From Adiantum capillus-veneris (lineage: Eukaryota; Streptophyta; Polypodiopsida; Polypodiales; Pteridaceae), in the NCBI GenBank assembly GCA_014529385.2, contig CM043969.1:67671676-67735675 (forward strand): a DNA stretch of 64,000 nt, given 5' to 3'. A model generated the notes under the pieces. It saw nothing but the letters and a program-made list of their open reading frames with translations. It was not told the origin of the DNA and did no database searches. Below are positions 1 through 10,189 of the stretch, in pieces (position 1 is the first letter of the stretch; each line of letters opens with the position of its first letter). The position numbers and the translations under genes were made by a program.

Positions 1-605
1 TGCATCTTTTCTAGTAGTTCGTTGGTTAGTGGAAAATTGTACTTCTTTAAATGACATCCACTAATCCAATTAGCCATTGGTTCACTATCTAGGGTGGACA
101 ACTTAACTGCTCCACTTGGAGATACATATTCAATGATAAACGGTCCGTTTCTCTTTTTCTTAAACTTGGGAATGTGTTGCTTAAGCGAATAGACTAAAAC
201 TAAGTCCCCTTTTTTGAAGATTTTTGTAACTAGATGGGAATCAAAAAACTGTTTTTGTTTGCAATTTTGTGCATAGATATGGGCTACAACAATTAGCCTT
301 TTCTCATCAAGCTTTTTCAAATCTTCAAGTCTCTCTAACAATTCATGTCCAATCCACTCAAGATCCTTAGATACCCTTAGTGTCGGCAGTAGAAATTCTA
401 TTGGCAATATGGCATCGAGACCATAAACAAGGTTAAAAGGTGTAGCATTTAAAGCTGTTTTGAATGAAACTCTATAAGCCCACAGAGCAGCATGGAGATT
501 CATTTCCCAATCTGTTCGTCCTGAATTAACCACTTTAGTCAATACCGAGCTAAGAATTTTATTCGTATGCTCAGCTTGTCCATTTGCTTGTGGGTGAAGG
601 GAGCT
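1..605 (-). pseudogene. Ty3 integrase, C-terminal part
   Basis: The minus-strand translation is open to the window edge in one frame and carries the second half of a retroviral-type integrase. The third acidic residue of the DDE triad sits in a GQAEHTN context near 575, followed by WEMNLHAALWAYR and, near 130-200, a KRNGPFIIEYV segment like the GPY/F domain. The frame differs by one base from the upstream integrase core, so there is a frameshift around 593-600. No start codon lies inside this frame; it is the continuation of the polyprotein. What follows beyond position 1 is not visible. Confidence 0.8.
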
Positions 606-952
606 GATTTGTTATGAATGACCATAAATTCATTAAGCAGATAATCAATTACCTCATTGAGGAAACGAGTTCCCCTATCACTAACAATTTCTATTGACAG
701 TCCATATCTTGTGAACGCATACTCATATAAGAATGCGGTTGTGGTTTTGGTATCATTCTTTTGAGTTGCTTTAGCCTCTGTCCCATTGGTCAAATAGTCC
801 GTAGCTACAATGATATATTGAGCTTGCGTTTTATAAGCAGGTGGTTGTATTGGCCCAACAAAGTCTATACCCCATTTTGCAAAAGCTCTAGCCCCCATCA
901 TTGGTCTTAAGGGCATGCTATCTACACGGGTTGGCATTTTGCTCGTTGACAT
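539..952 (-). pseudogene. Ty3 integrase catalytic core, first part
   Basis: The ORF holds the first two acidic residues of the DDE triad: WGIDFVGPI near its N-terminus and IVSDRGTRF in its middle. The spacing between them is that of the rve integrase core, which catalyses strand transfer of element cDNA into the chromosome. After PFTHKQ the frame runs into nonsense, because a one-base shift moves the real continuation (with the catalytic E) into the neighbouring frame. The apparent start codon is internal to the polyprotein. Confidence 0.85.
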
Positions 953-1430
953 GCATCACACCTTCGAACATATTCCTTGGCATCTGCAAAAAGTGTTGGC
1001 CACCATATGCCTGCCATTAAGATTGCTCTTGCGGCGGTCTCACTCAAAAAGTGACCTCTAGCTAATCCAGCATGTGCTTGTTCTATAATGGGAATATATT
1101 CATCTTCATTTGCACAAAGACGCAAATGTTGATCTTTTCCCTTCAATACAATTGGTTCAGAGCATAGTCTCTTGCTTCAGTTTCAATTGCTCTTTGACGA
1201 TGTTTACTCATATCCTCAGGAAATGTTCGGTTTGATAAGTGAGTAACTAGATAGTTACTCCACTTCGGAACAGGTGCTTGTTTTTGACATTGAGGACATT
1301 GTTTTACAAATGAGTGAACATCCCTCATCATAGTTGGCCAAAATACTCCAAGTCTCAAGATTCGTTGCATAGTTTGGTCTTCCACAAAGTGAAGTCCTAC
1401 TACGGTAATATGTGCTTGACTTAGGTATGG
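922..1430 (-). pseudogene. Two tandem HHCC zinc-binding modules preceding integrase
   Basis: Two integrase N-terminal zinc-binding modules lie one after the other. The upstream one (about 1430-1290) has H-x6-H (AHITVVGLH) and CPQC. The downstream one (about 1075-950) has H-x6-H (AHAGLARGH) and CDAC. Each is preceded by its own RNase H-integrase linker (KNMVSLMTIA, and NYLVTHLSNRTFPEDMSKH). A standard Ty3 integrase has a single HHCC module. All eight zinc ligands are still present, although the coding sequence is frameshifted between 1420 and 1440 and again near 1143. Confidence 0.8.
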
Positions 1431-2098
1431 GTTTTCTCCTCAGGATTAATGCATAAAAGCAATATTCCGTCTCGATTTCTTTTGTACAACCTTCCAGCTA
1501 GTAATTGATACATAGCCAATTGTTCAATTAATCCAGTTGTAATAGAAAGTGGTGTTTGTACATCCACTTGAGCTATGGTCATCAATGATACCATGTTTTT
1601 TGACCATCGAGGTATCATGTCCACGGAGAACAAATATGCATCTGGTAGATCATCATGTATGTAGAATATCTTATTCCAATCTGGTGTTTTCAATATTGGA
1701 GCTAAAGTGAGAGCTTGCTTAAGCTTCATGAAGGATTCTTCACACTCGTCAGTCCATTCAAAGTGTGTAATCAAGCTATACATGGGTTTTGCAATTATAG
1801 AGTCCATGTAAATGAACTGTATGTAATATCCACAACTTTCCATGAAAGCTTGGACCCCTTTGACTGTTGTTGGTCTAGGCAAATCAGAAATAACATGAAT
1901 TTTATCTATATTAGTAGCTATGCTGTTTTTAAACACTATATGTCCAAGATTTTTTCCTTGTCCGCCCATGAATGTGTACTTTTCACAATTTAAGCAAATC
2001 CTATAAAGTTTACATTTTTCAAATACCTTTTTGAGGTGTTCAAAATGATCAGCTCGAATTGATGAATGTATACATAAGTCATCCCTATATACTTCCAA
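1421..2098 (-). pseudogene. Ty3 reverse transcriptase palm end and RNase H linker
   Basis: The ORF starts at the RT active site, where the usual Y-x-DD reads YRDD, and continues through the connection region (NLGHIVF; FEWTDECEESFMKLK) into the first residues of RNase H. The sequence then jumps from a PILKTPDW-like segment to the linker that normally follows RNase H (DDLPDAYLFSVDMIP). Most of the RNase H domain is therefore deleted. The ORF is interrupted just before the first HHCC module. Confidence 0.8.
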
Positions 2099-2177
2099 GA
2101 ATTCCGAAGCTATCCTTTAAAAGCATGGCTCATCAATCTTTGGAAGGTGGTAGGAGCATTAGTTAACCCAAAAGGCA

Positions 2178-2441
2178 TTACCCAATAGGCAAAAATACCC
2201 CAATTAGTTGCAAAGGCAGTTTTATGCTGATCTTTGGGTCAACCAAAAGTTGATTGTATCCCGAAAAGCCATCTAAAATGCTGTAAGCCTCTTTTCTTGC
2301 AACTCGTTCTAAAACATGCTCAATGACTGGAAGAGGAAAGTTGTCTCTAATGGTAGCTGCATTCACTTTCTTGAGATTGACACACACCCTTAATTTTCCA
2401 TTTTTCTTATGTACTATCATGATTGGAGACACCCAATTCAT
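2178..2441 (-). pseudogene. Ty3 reverse transcriptase, fingers and first catalytic Asp
   Basis: The RT segment contains WVSPIMIVHKKNGKLRVC and YSILDGFSGYNQ, the latter holding the first catalytic aspartate of the palm. It is separated by frameshifts from the RT N-terminus on one side and from the YRDD segment on the other. The terminal residues ([11 protein letters not shown]) mark the place where the frame slips. Confidence 0.85.
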
Positions 2442-3775
2442 TCAATTTCATAAATGAATTTAGCTTCCTTTAGCTTTTCTATCTCTTCTTTGATCTTCCT
2501 GGCAAATGTCTCGTTTTTAAGTAGCCTTTGTCTGCTTAGTTTTGCATCATCTCTCATCGGTATGGTATGTTGACAACTTTCTGGATCAACACCCTTGAGA
2601 TCCTTATAAGACCAAGCAAAGATATCTCGGTATTCTTTCAATAAGCTTAACAAAAGCTCTTCTTCTTCTTCTGTCAGGTCATTTGCAATGTAGGCAGGTC
2701 TAGGCTCTTCTCCTGATTTGGCCAGATCTATCCTTTTTGCATTTTTAGGTCCTTCGTAGGACTCGCCCTGTTTTTGTAGCTCCCAAACAGGTTGTTTGAC
2801 TTTGATTTTTCGGTCTTGGAGAGTATATTTCTTGTAATGGGATGGAACACTCATTATGTCTTTACCATCCTCCTCAGTGGTTTCCATTTCAGGTGTATAT
2901 ATTTCCTTTAGAGATTTTTTCAACTCTTGATATTTCTTTCTCCGTTCAACTCGTGTCATGGTTGAATTCTTGTCCTGGTGTTTAGGTTTTTCTTGAGTTT
3001 CCTTTCTCGTTTTTCTCAAAGTTTGTGATATTTTCTGATTTTCGTTTAAAGGATACCTACCAGTAATTTTGTGCTTAACACAATCATGTGCATCTATCTG
3101 CATCAGAAACTGTGTTCTACTGGAGATTGATGGCATAGGTCTAGCCTTCAAGTTTCTCGTGTCTCTTTTTCTTCTATACCATTTTTGTCTTCTTGGTTTC
3201 TGGTTTGGAATGTCAAAAAACGTCTCCTTCCCTCCTTTCATGAGTAGTTTAGCTCTCACATGTTCTTTTTCTGACCCCGAATCATTTGAAGTAGTTGAAT
3301 GTTCTTCTAACTCATCTGTTGCATCATAGTAGAGGTCTGAAAAGACTTGTTGAGCTTTCATCAAGTCCTTGGACTCTTGAAGTTTGTTTTCAATGTGAAG
3401 GGTTGAAATCATTTGGATGGGAATTATATCATAGCCGTCCTCATTGCAAAATTGAGTAAGCGTAGACGTATTTACACATACATCCACTGTTGCTAAGATT
3501 TGAGTCGACGCAAATGGCTCAAACAAATGTTCTGGAAATGATTCAGGTACATAGGCTTCATTTGTGCAATCTCTTTCTAAGATACATTCTTCTCGTTTTA
3601 AGCTTCCGTTTTCTGAGGCTCCGCACATCCAAATAGGTGTGTCTTTGTTCAACCAAGATGGAAGCTTAGTTGCAGCCGAAGAGACTGAATCAAATTCCTG
3701 TATGGATGTTTTTATGACATCTCTATAAGTGTGATCTTTTAGATTAACCCTTGTTATTGATCCCACTTGCTTCAA
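2438..3775 (-). pseudogene. Ty3 pol, spacer between protease and RT
   Basis: The long ORF (445 residues) is mostly a charged, low-similarity spacer, rich in Lys and Glu. Its last ~90 residues are the RT N-terminal approach: LTEEEEELLLSLLKEYRDIFAWSYKDLKG, followed by HTIPMRDDAKLSRQR. This DIFAW-type segment is characteristic of plant Ty3 pol proteins. A large spacer before the RT is common in Athila/Tat-like elements. No catalytic motif is expected in the N-terminal part and none is visible. Confidence 0.7.
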
Positions 3776-3937
3776 GTACAGATAATTGTTTACCCAATCC
3801 TAGATGAGCTGTACTTGTCGCATGAAAGGTCTTCCCAAGATGATTTCATAATTGAGTTTCTTTCCAAAGTCCACTATGGAAAAAGTGTGTTGATATTCAA
3901 TCCCATAGGAATTAACTATCACTTTTTCAAGCAGTCC

Positions 3938-5014
3938 TCAGGGTCTTTTGATGTGTCCATCGGCCAATTGCAATTTCATTCGAGTTTGTCTAATGGCTGG
4001 TTGTCCCCAAGATTCCCATACTGCTTTTGTGGCTATGGATATGTCTGCCCCACTACCCAGTATTGCCATGGTTTTGATATCATTATATCTCAGTGGAAGG
4101 GTTGTGTTTCCTTCTTCCCCTTCGTAGTATTCTCCAGCTTTGTTCATTGGAACATATAGAATCTCTTTGTTATCCAGTTTGTGTTTCAATTTTCCCAAAT
4201 TCTTTGCGATTAGCCTTGTTATCCCCACCTTCTCTAGAGTTTTCTGTAGATCATTCCATAAACATGGTGTGATCTTTAACAGTTCTCTTAAAGTAAGACT
4301 GCATTGAATGGGTGTAGACATGATTGATTGAAGGTTGTCTAGTTCTGGGGTTTGTTCCACTCTTTTTATCTGAATGGTTTTACACACTATGGATTCATCT
4401 TTGTTATCTCCCAAGTAAGAGGGTAGTGTTTTCAAAGTCAATGGTTTAAACATTCTTGAAGCTTCAGATCCGCAATCCCCATACAAGGACTGTACATCCA
4501 TGTCCATATCAGGAGGTAGGTTGTCTAACCAAACATCCTCTATAGGAGCTGACTTCAAAGTTAGGCTCCCATCATTAATCTCTCTAACTTTTTCCCATAA
4601 GTGTCTTGGCCAGTCTCCTTCTATGAATGGAATTCTGTCTAAGGCATCTTCGCTGTCTGGCACTATAAGTTCTGGCTCTTTCGTTTCAAGGTGGGATTCT
4701 ACCACCACTTTGGATTTGCCTTTATTGGTTTCTACCACAAGCTCCTCAGGTTTTTCCATACTCTCAAGCTTGAGTTTTTGTTTTTCCAGTACCTCTTGAG
4801 TAATTCTTACCAAATTTTGATAAGCTTCAAGCTTAGTTGCTTCCATGTCTGGAGAAGGATAGTTTTTCCATTTGTTTTTCATGTTTTGGCCTGCTTTAAG
4901 TTCCGCTTGGTAAGCTTCCAAGGCTACATTAATTGGCTCAAAAATTTTGTCTACCAAAATTGATCCTCCAGATTTCACGGTGGTTTCCTTGATTTTGCTT
5001 CCAGTTTCTTTCAC
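3938..5014 (-). pseudogene. Ty3 aspartic protease region (active site lost)
   Basis: The C-terminal 45 residues contain the retropepsin fold start, AILGSGADISIATKAVW. The first residue of the D-S/T-G-A active site is Gly instead of Asp (codon at 4055-4057), so this copy could not cleave its polyprotein. The preceding ~300 residues are an acidic spacer rich in Lys and Glu with no recognised domain. The upstream half begins with KETGSKIKETTVKSGG and joins the gag region. Confidence 0.75.
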
Positions 5015-5137
5015 TTTTTCCTAGAATACTCTCTTTGCTTTCTCCTTGATTTCAGCCAGTTGTTTCTGTTTTCTCATCTCATACCTTTTGCTTCTGCTTC
5101 TTTTGGCCTTTTATGAGGAAATTTTAGTATTCTCTGA

Positions 5138-5298
5138 ATCATCAGAGGAGTTATGTTTCTTTTTCTTAGCCTGGGCTCTGGTGATTACCTTGATTGGAAC
5201 AATCGGTTGATTGTTCCAATCAACCGATCATCAGAGGAGTTATGTTTCTTTTTCTTAGCCTGGGCTCTGGTGATTACTTTAATTGGAACAATCGGTTC
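5138..5298. repeat. Direct duplication joined by a near-perfect inverted repeat
   Basis: A ~70-bp segment starting ATCATCAGAGGAG at 5138 recurs at 5227. At the junction lies a 15-bp inverted repeat: arm TTGATTGGAACAATC at 5190-5204, four-base loop, and complementary arm at 5209-5223. It lies between the gag zinc knuckles and the protease region of the Ty3 relic. Confidence 0.9.
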
Positions 5299-5322
5299 AC
5301 TCTCATATGAGTTACTAGGTAT

Positions 5323-5746
5323 CTATTGAACTACGTTCAGTACGGTTGTACCCTTGTTTAAAGGATTTTTTGGACAATCTTCAAGGAAGTGTCCTCCCTT
5401 TTTGCAACATTGTATGCAATAAGCTTCAACTGGCTTAAAGTTCTTGTCAGGCTCTGGGCATTCATTTTTCCAATGAACATCTGCACCACAGTTGTGATAG
5501 TTTCCAGTTCTTGGCTTAATCATGTGTCTTACCATTGGAGGTCTAACACTTTGATTAGCTACATAATACATCGGGTGCAAGCTCTGGTGTAGTATAAGTC
5601 ACAGGTTCTTCCATTGGTGGTGGATGTGAATTATACCAATCTCCTTCTACCATTACTGTAGATGGACTATGCTCAACATAGGGTGTAACATGCACTAGTG
5701 CTTGTTCATCTATGATTCCCTTTGAATGCATGTACTTTACAAGCAC
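5323..5746 (-). pseudogene. Ty3 gag zinc knuckles
   Basis: Two CCHC-like knuckles of the nucleocapsid lie in one ORF (5323-5580). In the upstream knuckle the first Cys is replaced (YHNCGADVHWKNEC). The downstream one (YCIQCCKKGGHFLEDC) keeps its ligands but with an extra residue. The adjoining ORF 5555-5746 is a Pro/His-rich gag stretch in another frame. Nucleocapsid binds the genomic RNA of the element. Confidence 0.75.
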
Positions 5747-5770
5747 TGCATTATGCCCAGGACATGGAGG

Positions 5771-6601
5771 TTATTGACCTAGCACGGGTTGAGGTCTTTC
5801 CATACCCATTGGTGGTGTTTGAGCTGGGGCCATATTAGGCTGATATCTGTACATGGGTTGTCCTTGTGGCCTCATAGGCACGTATTGAACATTCCCATCA
5901 TACTTTGGCGAGTAGTAGCATTCATTGGTCTCATGGTTGGTCCATTTACCCTCGATTGCACACCATATATGTGGCCTAATTGGTTGTCCTTGTTGAGGTA
6001 TCCCTTGCCCTGGTCCACTCATAGGTGCTTTTTGCATGTTATTCATCATTTAATTCATCCTTTTGAGCATGTCTTCTATGGTTGTAAGCGGAGCTGCAAC
6101 AGCTGTTCCCACTTGTGCTGGTTTGGTGGATGTTGTTTTTTCACTTTGGTTATCCTTACGAATATCTTCTTCATTGAAAATATCACAATTGTCTCCTAAG
6201 TCAATAGCATCTGTGACACAATCTTCTAGGATCATATGCTTCTTGCTATTTAATATAGCATGAAGTTCTTTGTTTAGCAGTCCCTCTAGAAACAATGATA
6301 CTAGTCTTTCTTCTACATGTATCTCTAGCTTTGGGACATCTTGCAATGTATTGCTTCATTCTAGTTGCACAATCCCTAACAGACTCACCTTGTTTCTGCT
6401 TGAAGCTATAGATTTGAGCTACCGTATTGTGTTTGATACCGTTTTGGAACATGCAGCTACAAATCCTTGAGCTAGCATATTCAAGTCCATGATCAACCTT
6501 GGTGGAATGTTTTGGAACCATGTCAGTGCTTTTCCTTCTAATGTCATTCCAAATCCCTCGAATTGAGTAACAAAATCAAATATGCGTTCTGCTCTTAGCA
6601 C
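5771..6601 (-). pseudogene. Ty3 gag capsid region
   Basis: Three overlapping-frame ORFs carry a retrotransposon gag (capsid) domain: GKALTWFQNIPP near 6500, then IYSFKQKQGESVRDCATRMK around 6400, and LPKLEIHVEERLVSLFLEGL near 6320. These match the W-F and QxxxESV landmarks of plant Ty3 gag. A Pro/Gln/Met-rich linker (5771-6049) leads to the zinc knuckles. At least two frameshifts (near 6340 and 6430-6520) break it. Confidence 0.7.
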
Positions 6602-6615
6602 TTGTTTAAAGCTTG

Positions 6616-7671
6616 CTAAGTGGTCAAATGGATCCCCAGATCCACTATATTTTTTGACTCATTTTTAAAAATCAGCTGGTCTGACACGTCTATTTGGTTC
6701 AACTCTCGGTCTCCTCGCAGTTGGTCCTGTTCCAAGTCCTTCAAACCAACCTGTTGGAAATAGTGACTCATGTAGCCATGGACTAGCTTTAGTGTCACCC
6801 AGTTTTCTTTGTGATGAGGTGGTTTCTGGTTTTTTAACATTACTCTCAAAAGATCTCTCACGGAGTTCTTCTCTGGGAATAGTTTCTGGTACTTGGTCCA
6901 ATATCCAATCCCTTATGGAGTACCCTTGATATTCGGTTTGTTCCACCTCCTCAAGAGTCATCATAACAAAGTTATTGTTATAACAATCCCTAAACAGATA
7001 GGTTGGTAGATCTGTTGAACACTTATCTCTGATTTTGAAGATATAGATGATCTTCATGGGTGTTAGTAGCTATCTTGATTTGGTATGAGAAGTCCATAGG
7101 AGATCTTTGATGTTTCTATCCTCCCAACAATAGACTCCGATCCTAGTATTATTCGTACTAAGCCGTTTCAAAGGCTTCAAATCAACTTGATCGTATCCCT
7201 TGAATTCTAAAGTTGGTGGTCCTTCTTTGTTGCCATATATGGAATTATGGTGTTTACTTCTAAACCCCATTTGTCTATCACGTCAGGGTTTTCAACTTGT
7301 AAATATTGAGTTCCGTTTCTATCTATGTACATTTTTCCTTGTTTGTTTGCCCTGATTTCCTCTTCAAACTCTGTGCCATGGTCATCAATGCGAATAGCAT
7401 ACTCTTCATTAGGATCCAGGTAAATCTGAGCTCCATGGCGATTAGTCTTATAAAAGGAGAGTATGTGCTTATGTCGCACTATCGTTCTGGTTTTTGAATG
7501 AGTTGAATAGGAAGACATTTCAGATGTTGATTCTGAAAAAGTGTCTGAGACTTCTTCCAAGATAGTGTGCAAGTGATCGCCTTGATTCACACTCTCTTCG
7601 GTGGATACTCTAATAGGAGTCTCTCCAAATATGCCTTGAGTTACTAGTATACGACCAGATCTAAAGTTCAT
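6616..7671 (-). pseudogene. Ty3 gag N-terminal region
   Basis: The ORFs at 7207-7671, 7070-7270, 6665-7057 and 6616-6861 form the N-terminal gag part. The Met at about 7671 (MNFRSGRILVTQG) is the likely start, because the DNA further upstream is non-coding leader. The region is acidic and Ser/Thr-rich at first, then TLEEVEQTEYQGYSIRDWIL. No domain is recognised. The overlaps between frames show several small indels. Confidence 0.55.
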
Positions 7672-7716
7672 ATAGACTTGTGAAGCCCTGGATAGAGTAC
7701 TTAACGTTGGATTGAC

Positions 7717-9010
7717 TTGTTTGCAACTTTTGTCAAGATTTCAATTCCTTGTCTGCAACCTGATTCCTGTATCAATTTTGATCAAGTTAGCTATTCTTTC
7801 ACAAAGATTGTACAATTGTTGTTAACTATTGTGACTGGTCTATGTGTATCATTTCAAATTGAGCTAAGTGAGTCAGCAATTGAGACTTTCAAATTCTACT
7901 TTTGCAAAAAGCCAAAGGACTAATCTGCAACCTGGAAACTGAGTGAACATGTACCAATTTGGATCCGATTGAACCCAAAATTGCCCGGTGACCTTGTATT
8001 ATGTTGATCTAACACTGTATAAACTCAAAAGTCAAAAAGTTTGTCCCAGTGTATCAGTAGTAAATAATCACGATTATTTACTTTCCTCAGTTTTTTGCAC
8101 TTTTTGGCTTGATTTGCCAAGTATGCAACTTGTTAAGGTCTCTGGACAAGTTTCACTAAGTTTGAACAAAATTTATTCAAGTTATCATTTGTTTCGTGTC
8201 CGCAGACTCGGTTTTTCAAAATCTGGCCTAAGTTTCACTTTTGTGATCCATTTTTCACCAAAATTGATTTGTGTGGTCTACTTGGTATGCTTGACCTTGT
8301 GGCATACTCAAATGTGCAAAAATATCCAATTTTGTAGCAGATATAAATAATCACGATAATCTACTCCTGTTATTTTTGTGCACTTTTTTGCAACAATCTT
8401 GACACAGATCTGTTAAGCATCTTAACTTAAGCTACCTAGCCAAGTTTTATCAAGTTTGGATAATTTTTGTTCAAATGGTCAACAGTTTTGTATCTGCAGA
8501 CCGACTTTGCAAATTTAGCCACAATTCTCAATCCAATGATCCAAATCTTACCAAATTTGATTTGTGGGCTTATTATAAAATGCTAAAACTAGTGGTATGC
8601 TGACTTGGTCAAAAAAGTTGAAAAATGGGATAAAAGTAAATAATCGTGATTATTTACATATGGTAAATTTTTGCATCTTTTTGATCAAATGAGCATGTAG
8701 TCTTGTTTATTACATCCATATAAGCCTATAAGTCAAGTTTAACTTGGTTTGAACAAAAGTTTTTCAATTTACACTCAAGTTCTTGAAAGTTAGTATAGAA
8801 TTTAGTTTTTACCAAGTTTTTGGTCAGTTTAGTGATCCAAATTCTATGGGCCTTTACAAAAGATGTTTGTACACATGCATAGAGTCTCTGGTATCAACCT
8901 TGGTCAGTTTAGAGCTGAAAGTAAATAATCATGATTATTTACTTTATGCCTAAAATGAACACTTTTTTCAACTTTTTCCTTGGACAGTCTATTCATGAGC
9001 TATTTTAAGC
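7717..9010 (-). repeat. ~287-bp tandem repeats in Ty3 leader, each with a 22-bp palindrome
   Basis: Four diverged units follow each other between gag and the primer-binding site. Each contains an AT-rich palindrome with arms GTAAATAATC and GATTATTTAC around two bases: 8060-8081, 8343-8364 (degenerate), 8636-8657 and 8921-8942, so spaced 283, 293 and 285 bp. The DNA between palindromes also aligns (for example TTGCACTTTTT after it and a GATCCA-ACCAAA-TTGATTTGTG block before the next). Partial unit sequence precedes the first palindrome from about 7720. No coding sequence. Confidence 0.85.
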
Positions 9011-9597
9011 CTCTGAGTCAAGTCAAAACTTAATTCAGCCTAAAATGTTAAGAAAAAATAAATAATATGAGTTTTACCTCAATGCGTCCTTGACCTTACC
9101 CACTGGTTTATACAACTTTTAAAGCATACTCTCCAGTCGGACTCAGCGGTTGACAGCCTTCTAGTGCTATTTCTAGCCGTAGACCTGAAATTCTACAACT
9201 TCACATTACAACTCACAATTGATGCTTTTGGAGAGAGTAATGTTCTCAATTCCACCACAGATTCTACTTACCTATTCCTAGGTTATACTACAATGGGGTT
9301 GTGGAAAGTGTCCACAAACACTCATTTTTTTTGTTTTTTATAGTTTCGTGAGCCTTGATCTCAAGACTTGTCTTGTCCATCAATCATTCTCAAAATCCTA
9401 ATCTACTTCTACAATCCTACAATCCTAAAAGGTACTTAACAAGTACAACCTACTTCCAAGCTACCTCTACACAGCAAAGACGACAATCTTAAGCTATGCG
9501 GTTTAAAAAGAAAGTTTTGACTCTAGGAGATCCTCGAGGAAGTTAAAGAATAACTTCACAAGATGCTCATGTTTTTTCCTAGTTTAGGTCTCTTCGA

Positions 9598-9615
9598 TCC
9601 CCGGCAGCGGTGCCA
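9598..9615 (-). promoter_or_regulatory. Primer-binding site of the first Ty3 element
   Basis: The minus strand reads TGGCACCGCTGCCGGGGA, close to the complement of the 3' end of plant tRNA-Asp used by many Ty3 elements. Its orientation agrees with the gag-pol direction. The 5' LTR should begin just above 9615, but its exact edge was not found because no TG...CA end is obvious. Confidence 0.7.
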
Positions 9616-10189
9616 AACGACATCCAAACGTAACGAAACTTCTAGGACATGTTTATAAGACCTAAGCACACATGCTTATGGTCTCAAATCTCACTTTAAG
9701 TCAAGTGCAAAAATCGCGATTATTAACAGCAATGAGCTTTTGACCTAGTCGTTTTTGACCCAAAATGTATCTAAATGCTTAGCAATGATGCCCCAATATC
9801 CCGCCTATACTTAGTTTTTTACTTTTAATCTTAAATTCCTACTTATGATGAAATTAGGCCACGGGTCGACGACGCCAAAAGCTACGAAATACCATGAAAT
9901 GCTTACGTCAATGCGTAGAGATCTTACCTGCCGTTGCAATGCAACAGACGCAACTACAATGTGACAACCGGGGAGGGAGTAGAAAGCGCGAGAAGGAGAG
10001 AAGTGAGCGCCGTTAGCTCACTCTGTGTTTCTATTATTCAAAACTTATGAAAACTTACAAAAATTGGTTTTTATACCGTAGCCAAGGTTTTTGGTGGTCA
10101 AAACTAATATTCTGGGAGCTCTAACTAAAGATAGGTTGATACAATCTGGAAGCTTATAGCCCCGGCTCATCAATCATGTAATGGTCCCA
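9616..10189. other. Probable 5' LTR remnant or junction, no gene
   Basis: This stretch lies upstream of the first primer-binding site and before the decayed end of the next Ty3 RT. It should hold LTR sequence of the first element, but neither terminal dinucleotides nor a second copy are visible in the window. No ORF with recognisable content. Confidence 0.4.

Larger units (their letters stand above)
1..9615 (-). mobile_element. Ty3/gypsy LTR retrotransposon relic, truncated by window edge
   Basis: Read on the minus strand, the order is primer-binding site (9598-9615), long repeat-rich leader, gag with zinc knuckles, protease, reverse transcriptase, RNase H remnant, two HHCC zinc-binding modules and integrase. 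Protease-RT-RNase H-integrase is the Ty3/gypsy order. The integrase C-terminal region runs off position 1, so the 3' LTR lies outside the window. Frameshifts and stops split the coding region into about a dozen ORFs, the RNase H is mostly deleted, and catalytic residues are lost in protease and RT, so the copy cannot be autonomous. The tRNA-Asp-like primer site and long leader resemble the Athila/Tat side of the family, but lineage assignment is inference. Confidence 0.9.

Noticed and set aside
8060-8942. Regularly spaced palindromic repeats resembling a CRISPR array
   Set aside because: Spacing is ~287 bp, the intervening DNA is itself repeated (so no unique spacers), only four copies exist, and they lie in a plant retrotransposon leader.
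9616-10189. Attempt to define the 5' LTR of the first Ty3 element
   Set aside because: No TG...CA ends or second copy in the window, so only a tentative label is given.
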